64,000 nt of DNA from Corallium rubrum (GCA_964035015.1 OZ036007.1:9677793-9741792); one strand, 5' to 3'; shown: positions 11,701 to 24,036, counted from the first letter of the stretch. The notes: generated from the letters alone by a model not told the origin. Numbers and translations are program-made.

Positions 11701-13817
11701 TTATCAAGATCTATTTAGAAAAAAGGGAGACTACCAGTTTATAAATTTAAAAAACCTTTCAATTAATTTAGACATTAAATAAGGAGAGGTTTAGGGCAGT
11801 CTAAGAGTGAAAAGGTTCAGCTATTAGAAAGAATAATTTTTTTTTCAAAATCATACCAATTATTTGCAAGTGAACTTTTATATGAGCAGTGGTAATAATT
11901 GGTTCAGGCAATTCTGCCAAAAATTGTTTAAAAATAGAGGCCACATCGTGTTCAGTGAAGTTGTCTTGGTCAAAGTTAATCTCAGTATCTTTGTCCAATA
12001 AATGTTTTAATTCCTCTTGACGTTTCTTGTTCCCAGAAACACGAAAAATCCCTTCTGATGCTATATCTGTTTCAAACAAAACAACAAATTAGCAAAACAT
12101 TTTGCCATAAATTTTTTAAAACATATTCAAAACACACATATTAGTACATGTAATTTAAATTAGTAATATAGTAATATAGTAAAATCGTACATTTCTTTAA
12201 ATAATCAATTAGGACTGATATTCTGTGTATACTTGCTTCTGTAAGTGGTTGATTAAATATTGGTTGAGAGCCTAGAGAAAATGGACAGTACACATATAAT
12301 TAGTACTATACTAAGAATTACAATTACTGTAACCCATGCATTGCTACCTCAGGCTGTCTGAGGGGTTCCCTTTGATGACTAAATCATCTGGATTTTGTCC
12401 ATTTTTTTGGCAAGCTCAGGTAGGAATGGGTTCAATTAATTTCAATACATTAACGTAAACCACACAGGTGCTATGTAGTTTTGGATATATAGAAAAATGA
12501 AAGGGTCGTGAACTGCCAAGATTTTTTTTAGCAACGAAGTGCAGACTGGTATTGACACACAAGCATCATGAACCAGTACAAATCAATTCCACTCACCATT
12601 CAACCTTGTGTACCGCAATAGCATTTTTCTGGCAATTACAAATTATTCACTCAATTATTTCACCAGAATGACGATTTTTATAGAGATATATTAACATAAA
12701 TCACCTTAGACTAGCTGCCTGTGAGGGAAGTTCCCACACCTTTGAAATTCCCCCTTTTATATATCCCTGATCTGTAATGATAAATAGTCTGCTATTGGCT
12801 TTCAATGACAATACCACTTTTAAAATAAATTGAATGTTTGCCAAGGTGTGGTAGTCCCTAAAATCAAGCCCCACCATGACCACTTCCAACTTCAGTTGTA
12901 CCTGCTGCAGCATATACAATACAATACATATCATAAACATATGGTATAAATAGTGTATTTAATACATCCAGGAATCCCCTGAGATTTGTGTGACTTTCAA
13001 ATACGGTAATGTTACGGTTACCAACACAACCGGTATTATAAATTGGCAGACAAATTTGGTGCACCATACACAAATATTTAAAAAGGTTCTTGCTATATAG
13101 TGAATGGTTTATTTCCGAAATAATGGTTAATATCGAAAGACCTCGGTCTATTAAAGGCCAAAAACTCAAAGCTCCTCCCAGGAAAGCGGTTGTAAGATCT
13201 TTTTGAAAGACCACTGTTGTTGAGATTGCATAACAATAGAATTACCATAGAGCGCGTGGTTGTTCAAGGAGCCACTCAACCGCTCAATTATATTATTGCA
13301 ACACGCGACCAAATTTTTTTAAAAACACTTGTCAGGAATGTCAGAATCGCAAAAACTAAAGTAAACCAACGCAGTTCTCTTCCAGGCACAGTATACTAGA
13401 TTTCTGGTTTATAATTTCACCTAAATAATCGAAATCGCGATCAGATATTGCAATCCTAACGGTCTTCGCTATAAGAGAAGTGTCGACATGTATTGTCATT
13501 GAAATTTATAAACAAATATTTAAACAGTACAATATTTCTCTGTGCATGCAATATTTTCTGAGTCGAGTTTACGACGTTAAGAAAACATAGTTAGACTTAC
13601 TGGTTTTATGCAAGATTTTGTTAATCTTATCGCTTGATCTTGAGAAGAAATTCTTGCCTTTCTTTGCACTAAATTCGCCTGCAATTTCAAGATTTCGGGA
13701 CACGTTTAGCATTTCCTCGGCCTCTTGTAGCTCTTCGATCATGCCCATATCAATGATCTGTAGAAGTCTTCGGATTAAAATCACTGCATGAGGATCCTTC
13801 ACTTCTTTCTTACTCAT
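5668..13817 (-). CDS. ARHGAP19: Rho GTPase-activating protein, ARHGAP19-like
   Basis: RhoGAP proteins speed GTP hydrolysis by Rho-family GTPases; human ARHGAP19 acts on RhoA and is needed for normal cytokinesis. Eight exons, read right to left: 13601-13817, 12191-12271, 11857-12066, 11523-11710, 10833-10985, 8475-8525, 7154-7408, 5668-6012. Every junction has GT-AG and keeps frame, giving 499 aa against 494 in human. The RhoGAP domain spans about residues 76-265. EGIFRVSGN carries the arginine finger (R108); NKMSAFNLALVFAPSV is the conserved C-terminal helix region; AALAFMIEHVKEIF follows as in the family. The C-terminal third is a basic, Ser/Thr-Pro-rich tail (PTGECRTP, SGHFLKFTP). The start is the first ATG of exon 1 and the stop is at 5668-5670. 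Other RhoGAP paralogues are possible, but length and tail fit ARHGAP19 best. Confidence 0.88.
6070..6373. mobile_element. Foldback MITE of an AAGTGYCTATA-ended family
   Basis: Two ~130-bp arms are inverted copies: the left begins aagtgcctatatcatgat and the right ends accatggtatagacactt. Both strands therefore translate to near-identical peptides, which is how the palindrome shows. It lies in ARHGAP19 intron 7. Similar ends occur at 22.37, 36.26 and 52.51 kb. Confidence 0.8.
6786..7016. repeat. (TATG)n and (AAACT)n microsatellites
   Basis: Positions 6786-6888 are about 26 TATG units. After a degenerate tail with two copies of ttaatcaatgtatttatatg comes a short AAACT pentamer run at about 6986-7016. 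Both are in ARHGAP19 intron 7. Confidence 0.9.
7486..7873. mobile_element. TIR element with 9-bp target-site duplication
   Basis: Ends are CAACCTCGTCCCCAGGGCC and the inverse GGCCCTGGGTACGAGGTTG. They are flanked by the same nine bases, TGCCAAAAT (7477-7485 and 7874-7882). A 9-bp duplication is typical of Mutator-like elements. Inside, a second inverted pair (acaaatggccctggtggaggcta and its inverse) makes it a nested foldback. It lies in ARHGAP19 intron 6 and is non-coding. Confidence 0.8.
7900..8935. repeat. Inverted repeats rich in TTGCAAC/GTTGCAA motifs
   Basis: Two blocks. At about 7900-8420 motifs such as cgcaacaatgattttgttgc recur in both orientations, with ends gtgaggtaa and ttacttcacctt, like a degenerate palindromic MITE; a related partial copy is at 46738-46870. 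At 8720-8935 cgcaagttgcaagaaaa and its complement alternate. Exon 6 of ARHGAP19 (8475-8525) lies between the two blocks. No coding signal elsewhere. Confidence 0.6.
8936..10832. other. ARHGAP19 intron 5, remainder
   Basis: No conserved reading frame. It contains a small inverted-repeat element at about 9780-9966 (agcctggtaccctggccc at the left, tagtggttacccaggct at the right). The 123-codon plus-strand frame at 9047-9418 has no recognisable domain. Confidence 0.5.
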
Positions 13818-14350
13818 CTTGTCAACAGTTCAGATTTAAAAACATAAACGTGTTGACTGATTGATGATAACTCTTCGCAGTCGCATATTCTCCACCATTT
13901 TTCTCCACCTCACGTCATTCTCGCTCGCGGGAATTTCAATTTTCCAACGAACCAATGACAGAATTTGTAATTATTCAAGCTGGAAACAACCAATGGGAAC
14001 AAAGGGTTCACACCAGCGGGTGTTTTTAAATTTTGCTGGTGGTTTCCGAGTCACTTCGTTAAGTGCCGGAAAAGGTCCGGAAAGATACTCCTTGTTTTTC
14101 ACGTGTTGGCATTTGTCCTGATCTGTGGATATCATTGAATAGTTACTTTGAAAGATGAATGAAAAATTTCAGCAGGCCGCTTTTGAACAAAGATTCAAAA
14201 GCGTTGTGTTTAAAAAAGTGTCGGCACGCCCCGGATTTATTCGCTGCTAGCTTCGGAAAACGCCGAGAAATGCCACGTGCTTTATTAATGCCCAGACATG
14301 CTCGAACACGTGCTATTGACAGTCTGCCTGCAGTTTTGTAAGCGAAATTT
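13818..14350. promoter_or_regulatory. Promoter-like region upstream of ARHGAP19
   Basis: This stretch is richer in CpG than its surroundings. Read on the minus strand toward ARHGAP19 it has inverted CCAAT motifs (near 13955 and 13990), a TTCCCGCG E2F-like site and a TGACGTGA CRE-like site. Open frames on the plus strand (from about 14155) might be a first exon of a divergent transcript, but no partner exon was found. Confidence 0.4.
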
Positions 14351-16079
14351 TAGTACATTTTAGAATTTTAGCTTTTTCAAATGAGGTTTGGCCATGAAAA
14401 AGTGGAAGAGGAAGTTTATGTCTGATTTATGCCAGCAGTGTGACAAGTCTGACAAAATTTGAAGTTCCTTTTATATGTAAATCACTTTTGTAAGAGGGTA
14501 TTTATAGACTTAGAAAGTTTCCGGGTGCTACATTGGGAAGCTAAGAAAATTTTATTTGGCCTGGATAAAACGCTTTTTTATTTCTTTTGACCACCACTAG
14601 TATTCTGACTTCTCTTATAAACAGAGATGCCTGCGGCAGGGGCGTAAGCCAGGATTTTGAAAGGGGGGGGGGGGGGGCGAGCCGGTATTAAAATAAATTT
14701 TTAGGGGGTCCGGAGCATGCTACCGCGGGAAATTTTGAAATCGAGAGTCGCTTAAATGCCATTTCCTGGCTTTTGGAGGAAGATTTTACAGACTCTAAAT
14801 GTTAAAAAACGTCATATAAAATACTCAAAACACGCAAATTAACGTCACATAGATACTCAAAATGCATACACTCAGTAGATTGAATACACTGTTTACAGTT
14901 TATTTCCCGACACAATTCATATTGCATCAGTTTTGTAGTTACATGTCTGTTGTTTCCACTGATCTTATATAGATCAGTGGTTGTTTCATATCCAAGGGGT
15001 GGGGGTGGGGGGGGGGGGGGGGGAGTGGCCTGCGGAGGAGGCTATGTATGATATATATGATGTACGAATTTTTGTTTCTCACTAAAAATCCTTCAGAACC
15101 GATACCTTTTTCGCTAGCAATTTTCAGTAGTGAATATTGTTTTACATGATTTATTAGAGAACTATATGGAAGCAGTAACCATGCTGCCTTCTTGTCTTCT
15201 TTCCAAGAACTTCAGCTAGCGGCAACTCCTCAAACTTATTTAACTTGCTGATGTGAAATAAGCAAAAAGTAATACTAAATACTTTTAGACAGTGTTCAAA
15301 CACTAGTTGGTTGTGTTAGTGTATAAGCAATAACTGACTCACTGAAAATCAAACTATTACAGTAAGCCTTTTGTTTCAGTTAGATGACTAAACACATTTT
15401 GAGTTGGTGATTTGCTATTCCAAGAAATACCAACATTTAAGACGATCTGTCCAAGATGCAACAACTCACGGAGCCCAATAAACTGTTGCTATTAGAACTG
15501 TAATTATTATTTTATTGCCAATTTTCTATATTTATTTTTTTCAGTCTTTTGTGCCCAGCCATCTTCTTTTTAGTGTTATTATTTTCAGTATTTATGTACA
15601 TAATTAGATGGCAAAGCTAATAAAATAAAAAATAAAATATAGGAATTTCAGGAGTTCAGTGGTATTTTACAGACACCCTAGGCATTGCAACAAGCTCAGA
15701 TGGCTGGTTGTAAAATTATTCATTGCTTTAATTTGATTAATTATTTATCTTACATGATTTGGAAAACAGAATTTGGTGGACTTGGGATGAAAGCCACAAA
15801 TTTGGGCCGCGAACTGACCAGTCTGACCGTAGATTATAATATGGAAATTCCAAAGATACCAACAAATTTTTCCTGATTTATAAATATTCTAACTTTGGGT
15901 TAATCAATAACTAAATGTTTAAAGACATTCATAGGAAGCGAACAAAGCAAAGATTACATGACAAATATTTGACGAGAAAGGTCAACAACACGTCAAAGAA
16001 AAACGCCGGGAACATCGGAGTTGTCTTTGCTTAAAGATTACAAGTTTGTGATCTTTTTAAAAAGAATATATAGCTTGAC
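14351..16079. other. Intergenic DNA before AKTIP
   Basis: Holds two poly-G runs (about 14665 and 15005) and a possible decayed hAT-type end at 14637 (caggggcgtaagccag) with no clear matching right end. No gene was recognised. The last 40 bases before 16080 include an in-frame TAG that fixes the AKTIP start. Confidence 0.5.
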
Positions 16080-16565
16080 ATGCCGTCTACTTTACTGGCG
16101 CAAGACAACCACGATCAACTTCCCCAAGATAATTTAGCAGCGAATGATGAAGCCGACAGGAAGAAAATTGTGGATTCACCGTCGAATAAATTGAGCTCTA
16201 TGAAAAGTTTAGGTAGTAAAATTAAAGAAGAAACTAAAAAGCTTATTAGGTATCCAGGTAAAGCGTTAAAGAGACAAATCAACGACGAAAACGACGAAGA
16301 ATTGGACGAATTACTTCATCACGACTTTTCTTGTTTCTTTAAAGAACATGACATTCTAATGGAATTGTAAGTGAAAACCCATAAAGGTTCTTTCATTGAT
16401 TTGTTTATTTATATAGTACATTTATAACAGCTATTTAACGTCCTAATATTCTAATTTAATTTAGTAGACCAGTACTGGATTAGAATGTATTTATTTGTTA
16501 AATTACAATATTTAAAAAACAATATCCTATATACAGGTCAAGCTTGAATGAACCCTTATAGAATG

Positions 16566-16609
<44 letters not shown>

Positions 16610-19005
16610 CTATATCTTCAGTTTGTTTACTAGAAAAAGTATTTCTTCTTTTTTCAAGTAAATATGTATGCAAAAATCCTCCAAGTGGAGTGTACGTAAT
16701 ACCATCTATAAAATCTGTCCAAGGTAATGTTACAATTTAACTTGATACATTACTATATATAATTAATACACATACGTGTTAATCACTCTGATCTCACATT
16801 ATTATGACAAACCATCAAGTTACAAAATTATGACATTTTCAGTTTGGTTTATTCTAGTTTGGCATGGGGTCATATTTTTAAGAGCTGGTCCATTCAATGA
16901 AGGAATATTTAGATTTGATATACTACTACCAGATAAGTATGTATCCTTCACCCAAAATCCTTAGAACATGCTATGTAATCGAGTGAAATGCCCAATATTA
17001 CTTATAATATACCCAATTCTGTCCTGGCATTACCGCCTTATTATATACAGAACTCGCGATCAAGCTCTCGGCAATGCCCTCCGTGGCTCAGTGGTCGGAG
17101 CATTGCACTAGAATTGCAAGGTCGTGGGTTCAATTCCTGCCAGAAGGCCTGTGTAGTTGCATTTTTTGCAACTGGTCCCGGTTTGGTCTTAAAATGTATA
17201 TATTCCACACTCGAATTTTCCTTCACCCAAAATCCTTAGAACATATATTTTATATAAATGTTTATATAATTATTTTGGTATATACCATTTATGTGTGTGA
17301 CTCAATATGGTTGGAAACTAAATGGCAATGAATTGAAACACCGGTGCAACAGTTCCTCAGAGCATTATTTATTTTAAAACTATAAAACATAGAATATATA
17401 TTTATAAAATTCATATACTAGCTGCATAGTACTCATTACAGTAAAATATTTCTATTTTTAATCTTTTAGTTATCCAAATACTGCACCATTAGTACGATTT
17501 ACCAGTCGTATTTTCCACCCTCAAATTCATAAGAATGGGTAAGAGATGTTGTATTCACTATAAAGTAGCTTTAATGATTAATATATGTTAACATTTAATG
17601 TTAATATTTTGGGCGGTTTTTTTTGTAGTGTTTTAAATCTTGAACAAGCATTTCTATGTTGGGAAAAAGGAGAAAGTCATATTAGGTATGCTGTTGATTA
17701 CTTCACTTTACTTTTCTTCACTTTAGTTTTTTTTAATAACCATACTGATGGTATAATTGGATGTGTTAACATTTTTATTGAAATGCGATTCTTCTTAAAT
17801 TTTAGTGATGTATTAAAATATGTTAAGAGTTGCTTCTTCAACCTGAACACATGGAATGCCTTAAATGAAGAGGCAGCAACTTGGTAAGAGAAAAGATGAG
17901 AAGGTGAAGAGTTATTTTGCGGAACCTGAAAACAGTGCCGGATTAACCTTCCCAGGGCCGGGGCCAAAAGTATTTTAGGGTCTGTCACAAAAACCATTTA
18001 AATTTGATGCTTAAGGTCAAAACATGTTTTCATCAATGGTGTTTATGCTTAGATGGCTACGACTGTAGTTTTAGCCAATTGCATTTGACCATTCTCACAG
18101 TCACGGACCCATTTCAAAACAAAAGTCATACCGCTGCTAAAAATGCTGAAACTTAAGAGCTAATATTTCGTTGTTTCGTGCAACATATCAGAGAAGGAAT
18201 GATTATTTTATTCATTTATTTACAAGGATGTGACAAAATTTAGTGGATAATCTTACAGGCTATTCATGCACTGGATATTGGTGTATGAGAGGATGTAAGG
18301 AGGAAACACAAAGGTTTGCATCAAGCGATAGGTTAGAGACTTTCAAAGAGAAACTGCATAATTTTCTATTCACTCATTTTTGGGGGCCGGTGAGAATCTG
18401 GGGCCTGAGGGGCAAATGCCCCCTTTGCCCCATAGGTAATCCGCCACTGCCTGAAAGGTAGCTTGCAAAAACATGCATTTGCCATCTGTACCTCCCTAAA
18501 CTAGTATAATGTCTCTGTTATTTTTTCAGTGTAAATGTTGACTTAGATGAATTTAAAGTCAAAGCTCGAGAATGTGTGGAAGAATCACTGAAAAAATTTG
18601 AGGAGAAAAGTGCTGTCACTTCTGGTAAAAATTAATTTAACTTTTTTTAATAGCAATGACCTACTTGCTATAATGGAAAGAATTCCAGCTGTAAAACAGT
18701 ATTTAATTTTCACTAATTGTTTCTTTTACAGAGGATGATGGAAATTTACTTAAAATTCAAAACTTTACTGAACCTTTATTGAATGAATGGAAGCAGAAAC
18801 TCTTGTGTGAGGTGGGTTTTAATGATTTTTTTTTAAATTTTGCTGTATTTGTTTTCTGTGGTTGTTGAGATTTTTCTTCTGAAAGTGCATCAATGCTGGC
18901 AATTTTAAGATTTTAAAATAATTCAACTGGTTAAACACTTTGTTTCTATTGCTATTTTTTTCACAGGATTTGTCTACTTCTGAAGAAAAAGAATTTTCTG
19001 CATGA
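16080..19005 (+). CDS. AKTIP: AKTIP/FTS-like inactive E2 (UEV-type) protein
   Basis: Human AKTIP (FTS) is a ubiquitin-conjugating-enzyme-like protein without catalytic cysteine; it works with Hook proteins and FHIP in vesicle transport and has telomere roles. Nine exons: 16080-16366, 16659-16723, 16843-16936, 17470-17538, 17629-17685, 17806-17883, 18530-18624, 18732-18811, 18967-19005. All are GT-AG and in frame, giving 287 aa (human 292). The first ~95 residues are charged and poorly conserved. The E2 fold follows: PPSGVYVIPS, WHGVIFLRAGPFNEGIF, LLPDNYPNTAPLVRF, IFHPQIHKNGVLNLEQAF. Where active E2s have HPN and Cys, this has HPQ and Asn175, so it should not form a ubiquitin thioester. NTWNALNEEAATC matches the family's C-terminal helix. 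The ATG is preceded by an in-frame TAG. Confidence 0.92.
16569..16606. repeat. (TA)n microsatellite
   Basis: About 19 TA dinucleotides in AKTIP intron 1. Confidence 0.95.
17074..17218 (+). mobile_element. tRNA-derived SINE
   Basis: gtggctcagtggtcggagc matches a tRNA-type A box and gggttcaattcctg a B box, 35-45 bases apart, so the head looks like a tRNA gene. It is followed by a non-tRNA tail. The element sits in AKTIP intron 3. A 26-bp direct repeat (ccttcacccaaaatcc core) at 16944-16969 and 17219-17244 brackets it; this is either a target-site duplication or a shared SINE tail. Confidence 0.65.
17933..18449. mobile_element. hAT-type non-autonomous element
   Basis: Ends are CAGTGCCGGATTAACC and GGTAATCCGCCACTG. 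The flanks are CCTGAAAA (17925-17932) and CCTGAAAG (18450-18457), an 8-bp duplication with one change. It lies in AKTIP intron 6, with no transposase frame. Confidence 0.75.
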
Positions 19006-19477
19006 TTATAATTGCAAAATTTTCACTACACTGTAATAATATGTATATATACAGAAAATATTACATGTAAGTTAACTAACAGCAATAATATATCATAACA
19101 TAGGATAATATATTTGTATGTATAAATAGAGTAAGACTGTAAAAAAATAACTAAGTTAAAAAGACAGATAAGAAGCAATATTCTTTCACAAAGCCTTATA
19201 ATTGTAATAAGACTGAATCCTGAGTGATATAATTTGTAAATATAAAATTAATTTATGCAAATATATTTTTTGAATAAATTCTAATAGGTCAAAATGAACT
19301 AAAGTATTTCAAATTTTTTTATTTTATATTCCATAGTTACAAATATTTATCATACCTTTATATAATCAGTTTTTAAAAAAAATAAAATTAATTAGTTTGA
19401 ATAATCTGTTTTTCTTTTCAAGTCTTCAAGAAAATTCTAGAGGGGAAATGAAGAAATAGCTTGACATCTACTAAGGA
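19006..19477. other. AKTIP 3' region
   Basis: AT-rich 3' untranslated region. A canonical AATAAA polyadenylation signal lies at 19273-19278, about 270 bases after the stop. Nothing else is recognised before the microsatellite. Confidence 0.6.
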
Positions 19478-20775
19478 AGGATGGAAGGAAGGAAGGAAGG
19501 AAGGAAGGAAGGAAGGAAGGAAGGAAGGAAGGAAGGAAGGAAGGAAGGAAGGAAGGAAGGAAGGAAGGAAGGAAGAAAGGAAGGAAGGAAGGAAGGAAGG
19601 AAGGAAGGAAAGAAGGAAGGAAGAAAGGAAAGAAGGAGGAAGGAAGGAATGAAAGAAGGAAGGAAGGAAAGGGAGGGAAGGAAGGAACGAACGAACGAAC
19701 GAACGAACGAACGAACGAACGAACGAACGAACGAACGAACGAACGAACGAACGAACGAACGAACGAACGAACGAACGAACGAACGAACAAACGAACGAAC
19801 GAACGAACGAATGAATGAACAAATGAACGAACAAATGAATGAACGAATGAAGGAAGGAAAGAAAGAAAGGAGGAAGAAAGGAAGGAAAGGAGGAAGAAAG
19901 AACATAGGAAGGAAAGGGAGGAATGAAGGAACAAAGGAAGGAATGAAAGGAGGAAGAAAGGAACATAAGGAATGAATGAATGAATGAATGAGTGAGTGAA
20001 TGAATGAATGAATGAATGAATGAATGAATGAATGAATGAATGAATGAATGAATGAATGAAAGAAGGAAGGAAGGAAGGAAGGAGGAAGGGAGGAAGGAAG
20101 GAAGGAAGGAAAGAAGGAAGGAAGAAAGGAAAGAAGGAGGAAGGAAGGAAAGAAGGAATGAACGAATGAATGAATGAATGAACGAATGAAGGAAGGAAAG
20201 AAAGGAGGAAGAAAGGAAGGAAAGGAGGAAGAAAGAACATAGGAAGGAAAGGGAGGAATGAAGGAACAAAGGAAGGAATGAAAGGAGGAAGAAAGGAACA
20301 TAAGAAGGAAGGAACGGAGGAAGGAAGGAAGGAAGGAAGGAAGGAAGGAAGGAAGGAAGGAAGGAAGGAAGGAAGGAAGGAAGGAAGGAAGGAAGGAAGG
20401 AAGGGAGGAACGAACGAACGAACGAACGAACGAACGAACGAACGAACGAACGAACGAACGAACGAACGAACGAACGAACGAACGAACGAACGAACGAACA
20501 AACGAACAAACGAACGAACGTACGAATGAACGAATGAATGAACGAACGAACAAACGAATGAACAAACAAATGAATGAATGAACGAATGAAGGAAGGAAAG
20601 AAAGAAAGAAAGGAGGAAGAAAGGAAGGAAAGGAGGAAGAAAGAACATAGGAAGGAAGGAAGGAATGAATGAATGAATGAATGAATGAATGAATGAATGA
20701 ATGAATGAATGAATGAATGAATGAATGAATGAATGAATGAATGAAAGAAAGAAGGAAGGAAGGAAGGAATGGAAA
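19478..20775. repeat. Compound tetranucleotide microsatellite, 1.3 kb
   Basis: Runs of GGAA, GAAC, GAAT and related units with larger duplicated blocks: the order (GGAA)n, (GAAC)n, mixed, (GAAT)n appears twice, and the segment near 19850-19970 recurs near 20185-20310. Almost one strand is purine apart from the C and T of GAAC and GAAT. Open frames up to 472 codons run through it on both strands because the tetramer cycles through three frames without a stop. They are artefacts. Confidence 0.95.
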
Positions 20776-20845
20776 GAGGAAGGGATGGACTATGGATAGA
20801 TATGAGGTTGTGGGACAGTGGGAGGCCGATACTCATAGAGCATAA

Positions 20846-23046
20846 TTAAATCGTGTTTATTATTGTTAACATTGTTCGAACTTGTACCTTGTCAATAACG
20901 GTCATTCGTGGGCCTACGGTTTTCTTTATGAAGTTGAGATACGCTACGGTGACTTCGAGCACATTAGCTTTATCTGTTTTCATGTCACAAAACGGCACCA
21001 GATTGCGCAGAAGTTCGTAACATTTTGTCTGCCGTAATCTGAAAAATATCAATGAAGACAAAGTTTATGCTCTCCGCTTCATTATTTTGCCATATGTATA
21101 TCAACACGGCCTTATGAAGAGTTCTTGTAATTGTAATTGTAATTGTAATTGTAATTGTAATTGTAATTGTAATTGTAATTGTAATTGTAATTGTAATTGT
21201 AATTGTAATTGTAATTGTAATTGTAATTGTAATTGTAATTGTAATTGTAATTGTAATTGTAATTGTAATTGTAATTGTAATTGTAATTGTAATTGTAATT
21301 GTAATTAGTGTAATTGTAATTAGTGTAATTGTAATTAGTGTAATTGTAATTGCAATTGTAATTAGTGTAATTGTAATTGTAACTGTAATTGCTGCTGCTG
21401 CTGCTGCTGCTGTTGTTTAGTTGTTGACATACCTTCTTTCTTTTTCTTTATCAAGATGCTCCATTTTTCTTTGGAATGCGCTTTTCGTTGCCGGTTCATC
21501 CTCCCTTCCCCTCTTTCTTTTTCGAGCTTTTTCGCCAGAAAGTGTTCCCTGAAATATTTCACCGGGTGATGTTGCTATTTCGGGAGACTCTTGCGAAGTC
21601 TGTGGTTTAAAAGGCTCCTTACCATTCTCAGATTTTGACTTTGTCCCAGAAATATTCAAAGATGATACATCGTTAAAGTAAAAGAGCTGGTGCGGCGGCA
21701 TGCAATGCAAACCATTATTATTTTGATTTGTATGAACTGCGCTCTGAACTGGCTGCTCTAAAATTTCAGAGAAATTTTCAGAAATTCTAGCCATGGGATA
21801 ATAGTTTTTCGGCGCGAAACAATCGTGCGGGGATCCGTTTTCTGGAATCTTTGAATCAATTATAGGAACAATCTGAGATGAGGAAGAAAGCGGACCAACT
21901 TGTGTTGTAGATATTCCTGAGTTCAGTGGCTCTGTGGATACTTTTGATAAAGGCAAGGTAAGCAGAGACGGTAATGAATAATTAAGATCTGAAGCTGCAG
22001 AAAGTTCGGTCATTTTCCGTTCACAACGCCCTGTTTCATGGCTATCAGATTCAGAAATTTGAAGATCGCTTTGAGGGTGTCCATTTATCTGAGATGAAGC
22101 ATTTTCAGGTACAATCATATTTGGGGTTTGATTACTTGTCTCATTCTCTGCAAAAAATGGAAGAGAATTTGAAGTTATTTAGGAGTTTTTTTGTTCTCTG
22201 TTTCATTGGACAGCGATTCACCCAAGGGGCGCCTTACTTGAAAAGAGTGACACGTACACGTTTGCCAAAATCCCTGAACAGTTCTGGCGAAAAATTCTCA
22301 GAATCTTTCCAAAACTTAAAATAAATTCTCAAAGTCTTTTCCGAAGTTCAGAAAACCTAGAACGTCCTAGGTTTAAAGTGCTTATAAACTGGCAAATATG
22401 ATATTACTGCATATGGATTCTATCTAATGCGTTTTGTTGAATGCCAAAATATTTTTTGATTTCAACTTTTATTTGTTGTTATATTGAGGTTTATATTTCC
22501 AAAATGGTAATGAGAATGACGTCTATGTAGGCATAATTTGCATACACAATGTTCTGTTACACGAGAAATATGCTAATGAATACTTGAATTGTATATTCTG
22601 TATTTTATTTTCATTAAAATCTTCAAGCGGTTTATCATAAGAAAAGAGAAAAACACATACAAATGCCTACATCGACGATCCTCATTACTATTTTGGAAAT
22701 ACAAATCTCAATATAACAACAAATAAAAGTTCAAGTCAGAAAATATTTTGGCATTCAACTATTCACTTTAATAACTTTATACAGAATCCATATCAGTAAT
22801 ATCTTATTTGAATTTATAGACACTTTAAAAATTTCAAGAAAATCTTGAAATTTTTTTAGAAAATTTTATAGAAATCTTTGAGAAATTATTAGTATCTTTT
22901 GATATCTCAAAACCTCGTTATAATTCCTGTTTGAACTTTCTGGATCCACCACAGTCACACAGTTATTACTGATTTCTATTTTATACCTCAGTTACTCATG
23001 CAATAATTTATGATTATACAGTACCTGGTGATATCTTTTCTTTCAT
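20846..23046 (-). CDS. bHLH transcription factor, TCFL5/SOHLH-like
   Basis: Three exons on the minus strand: 23025-23046 (MKEKISP), 21433-22147, 20846-21038; 309 aa if the last exon ends at the stop at 20846-20848. The first ~225 residues are Ser/Asn/Pro-rich and likely disordered. A KARKRKRGRED basic cluster precedes the bHLH. The basic region has H238, E242, R245 and R246 at the E-box-reading positions (HLDKEKERR), and helix-loop-helix follows (LRNLVPFCDMKTDKANVLEV, TVAYLNFIKK). LVPFC-x-x-x-TDKA is close to TCFL5, and the helix 2 pattern also resembles SOHLH proteins; both are germ-line associated in vertebrates. Intron 2 splits the bHLH right after the basic region and carries a hexanucleotide satellite. 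A GTACAA donor-like site before the stop leaves further 3' exons possible, but an AATAAA overlaps the 3' end. Exon 1 may have an upstream non-coding partner. Confidence 0.75.
21125..21417. repeat. (TTGTAA)n hexamer satellite and (CTG)n tract
   Basis: About 30 perfect TTGTAA units to 21306, then copies broken by TAGTG, ending in seven CTG units at about 21391-21412. It lies in the bHLH gene intron that splits the DNA-binding domain. The Cys-Asn repeat frame read from it is not a protein. Confidence 0.95.
22370..22832. mobile_element. Foldback MITE, AAAGTG...CACTTT ends
   Basis: The left end tttaaagtgcttataaact and right end aatttatagacactttaaa are inverted. Inner arms also match (actgcatatggattc with gaatccatatcagt; tattttttgatttcaact with the complement near 22735). 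It lies in intron 1 of the bHLH gene and belongs to the same end family as 6070-6373. Confidence 0.75.
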
Positions 23047-23379
23047 CTTTCTTTTCCAAAAAGGACGAGTAGGTTTTTGAGTGTTTCTGTGTCGTTCGTA
23101 AAATAAACTTTTTAATCCCGCAATAAGTTTGGTGACGCAATATGCTAACGTCAGTTTCAAACGGTATCCCAATAACGAATTACCGATCTAATGATCAAAT
23201 ATTCTTTCGTAGTTGGCATTTCAGTAACGAATTTTTTCTTAATTTATTGCAGACGTATTAAACTCTCGCTCGTGAACATGGCAGAACATTTTTTTCGTAA
23301 AAAAACTGTTATTTTCTTGTCAAAAAAGGCAGTAAAGTAAAAAGATTTGAGCTTAAGTTCAGTAGAGGATAACCGTTGG

Positions 23380-24006
<627 letters not shown>

Positions 24007-24036
24007 TAAGTGAATAAAATCACTACAAACAAAACC

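Noticed and set aside
14155..14341. Possible plus-strand gene in the CpG-richer region
   Set aside because: Two short overlapping frames without family similarity; no downstream exon before AKTIP.
14637..15060. hAT-type element starting CAGGGGCGTAAGCCAG
   Set aside because: No inverted right end or 8-bp duplication could be located between the poly-G runs.
19418..20836. Open frames up to 472 codons on both strands (FLPS, FVRS, GRKE repeats)
   Set aside because: They are read straight through a tetranucleotide microsatellite, which has no stops in any frame. The same holds for 4240-4641, 33358-33906 (except as an intron-retention question) and 35546-36040.
21087..21308. Cys-Asn repeat protein frame
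   Set aside because: It is the (TTGTAA)n hexamer; no start context or conserved sequence.
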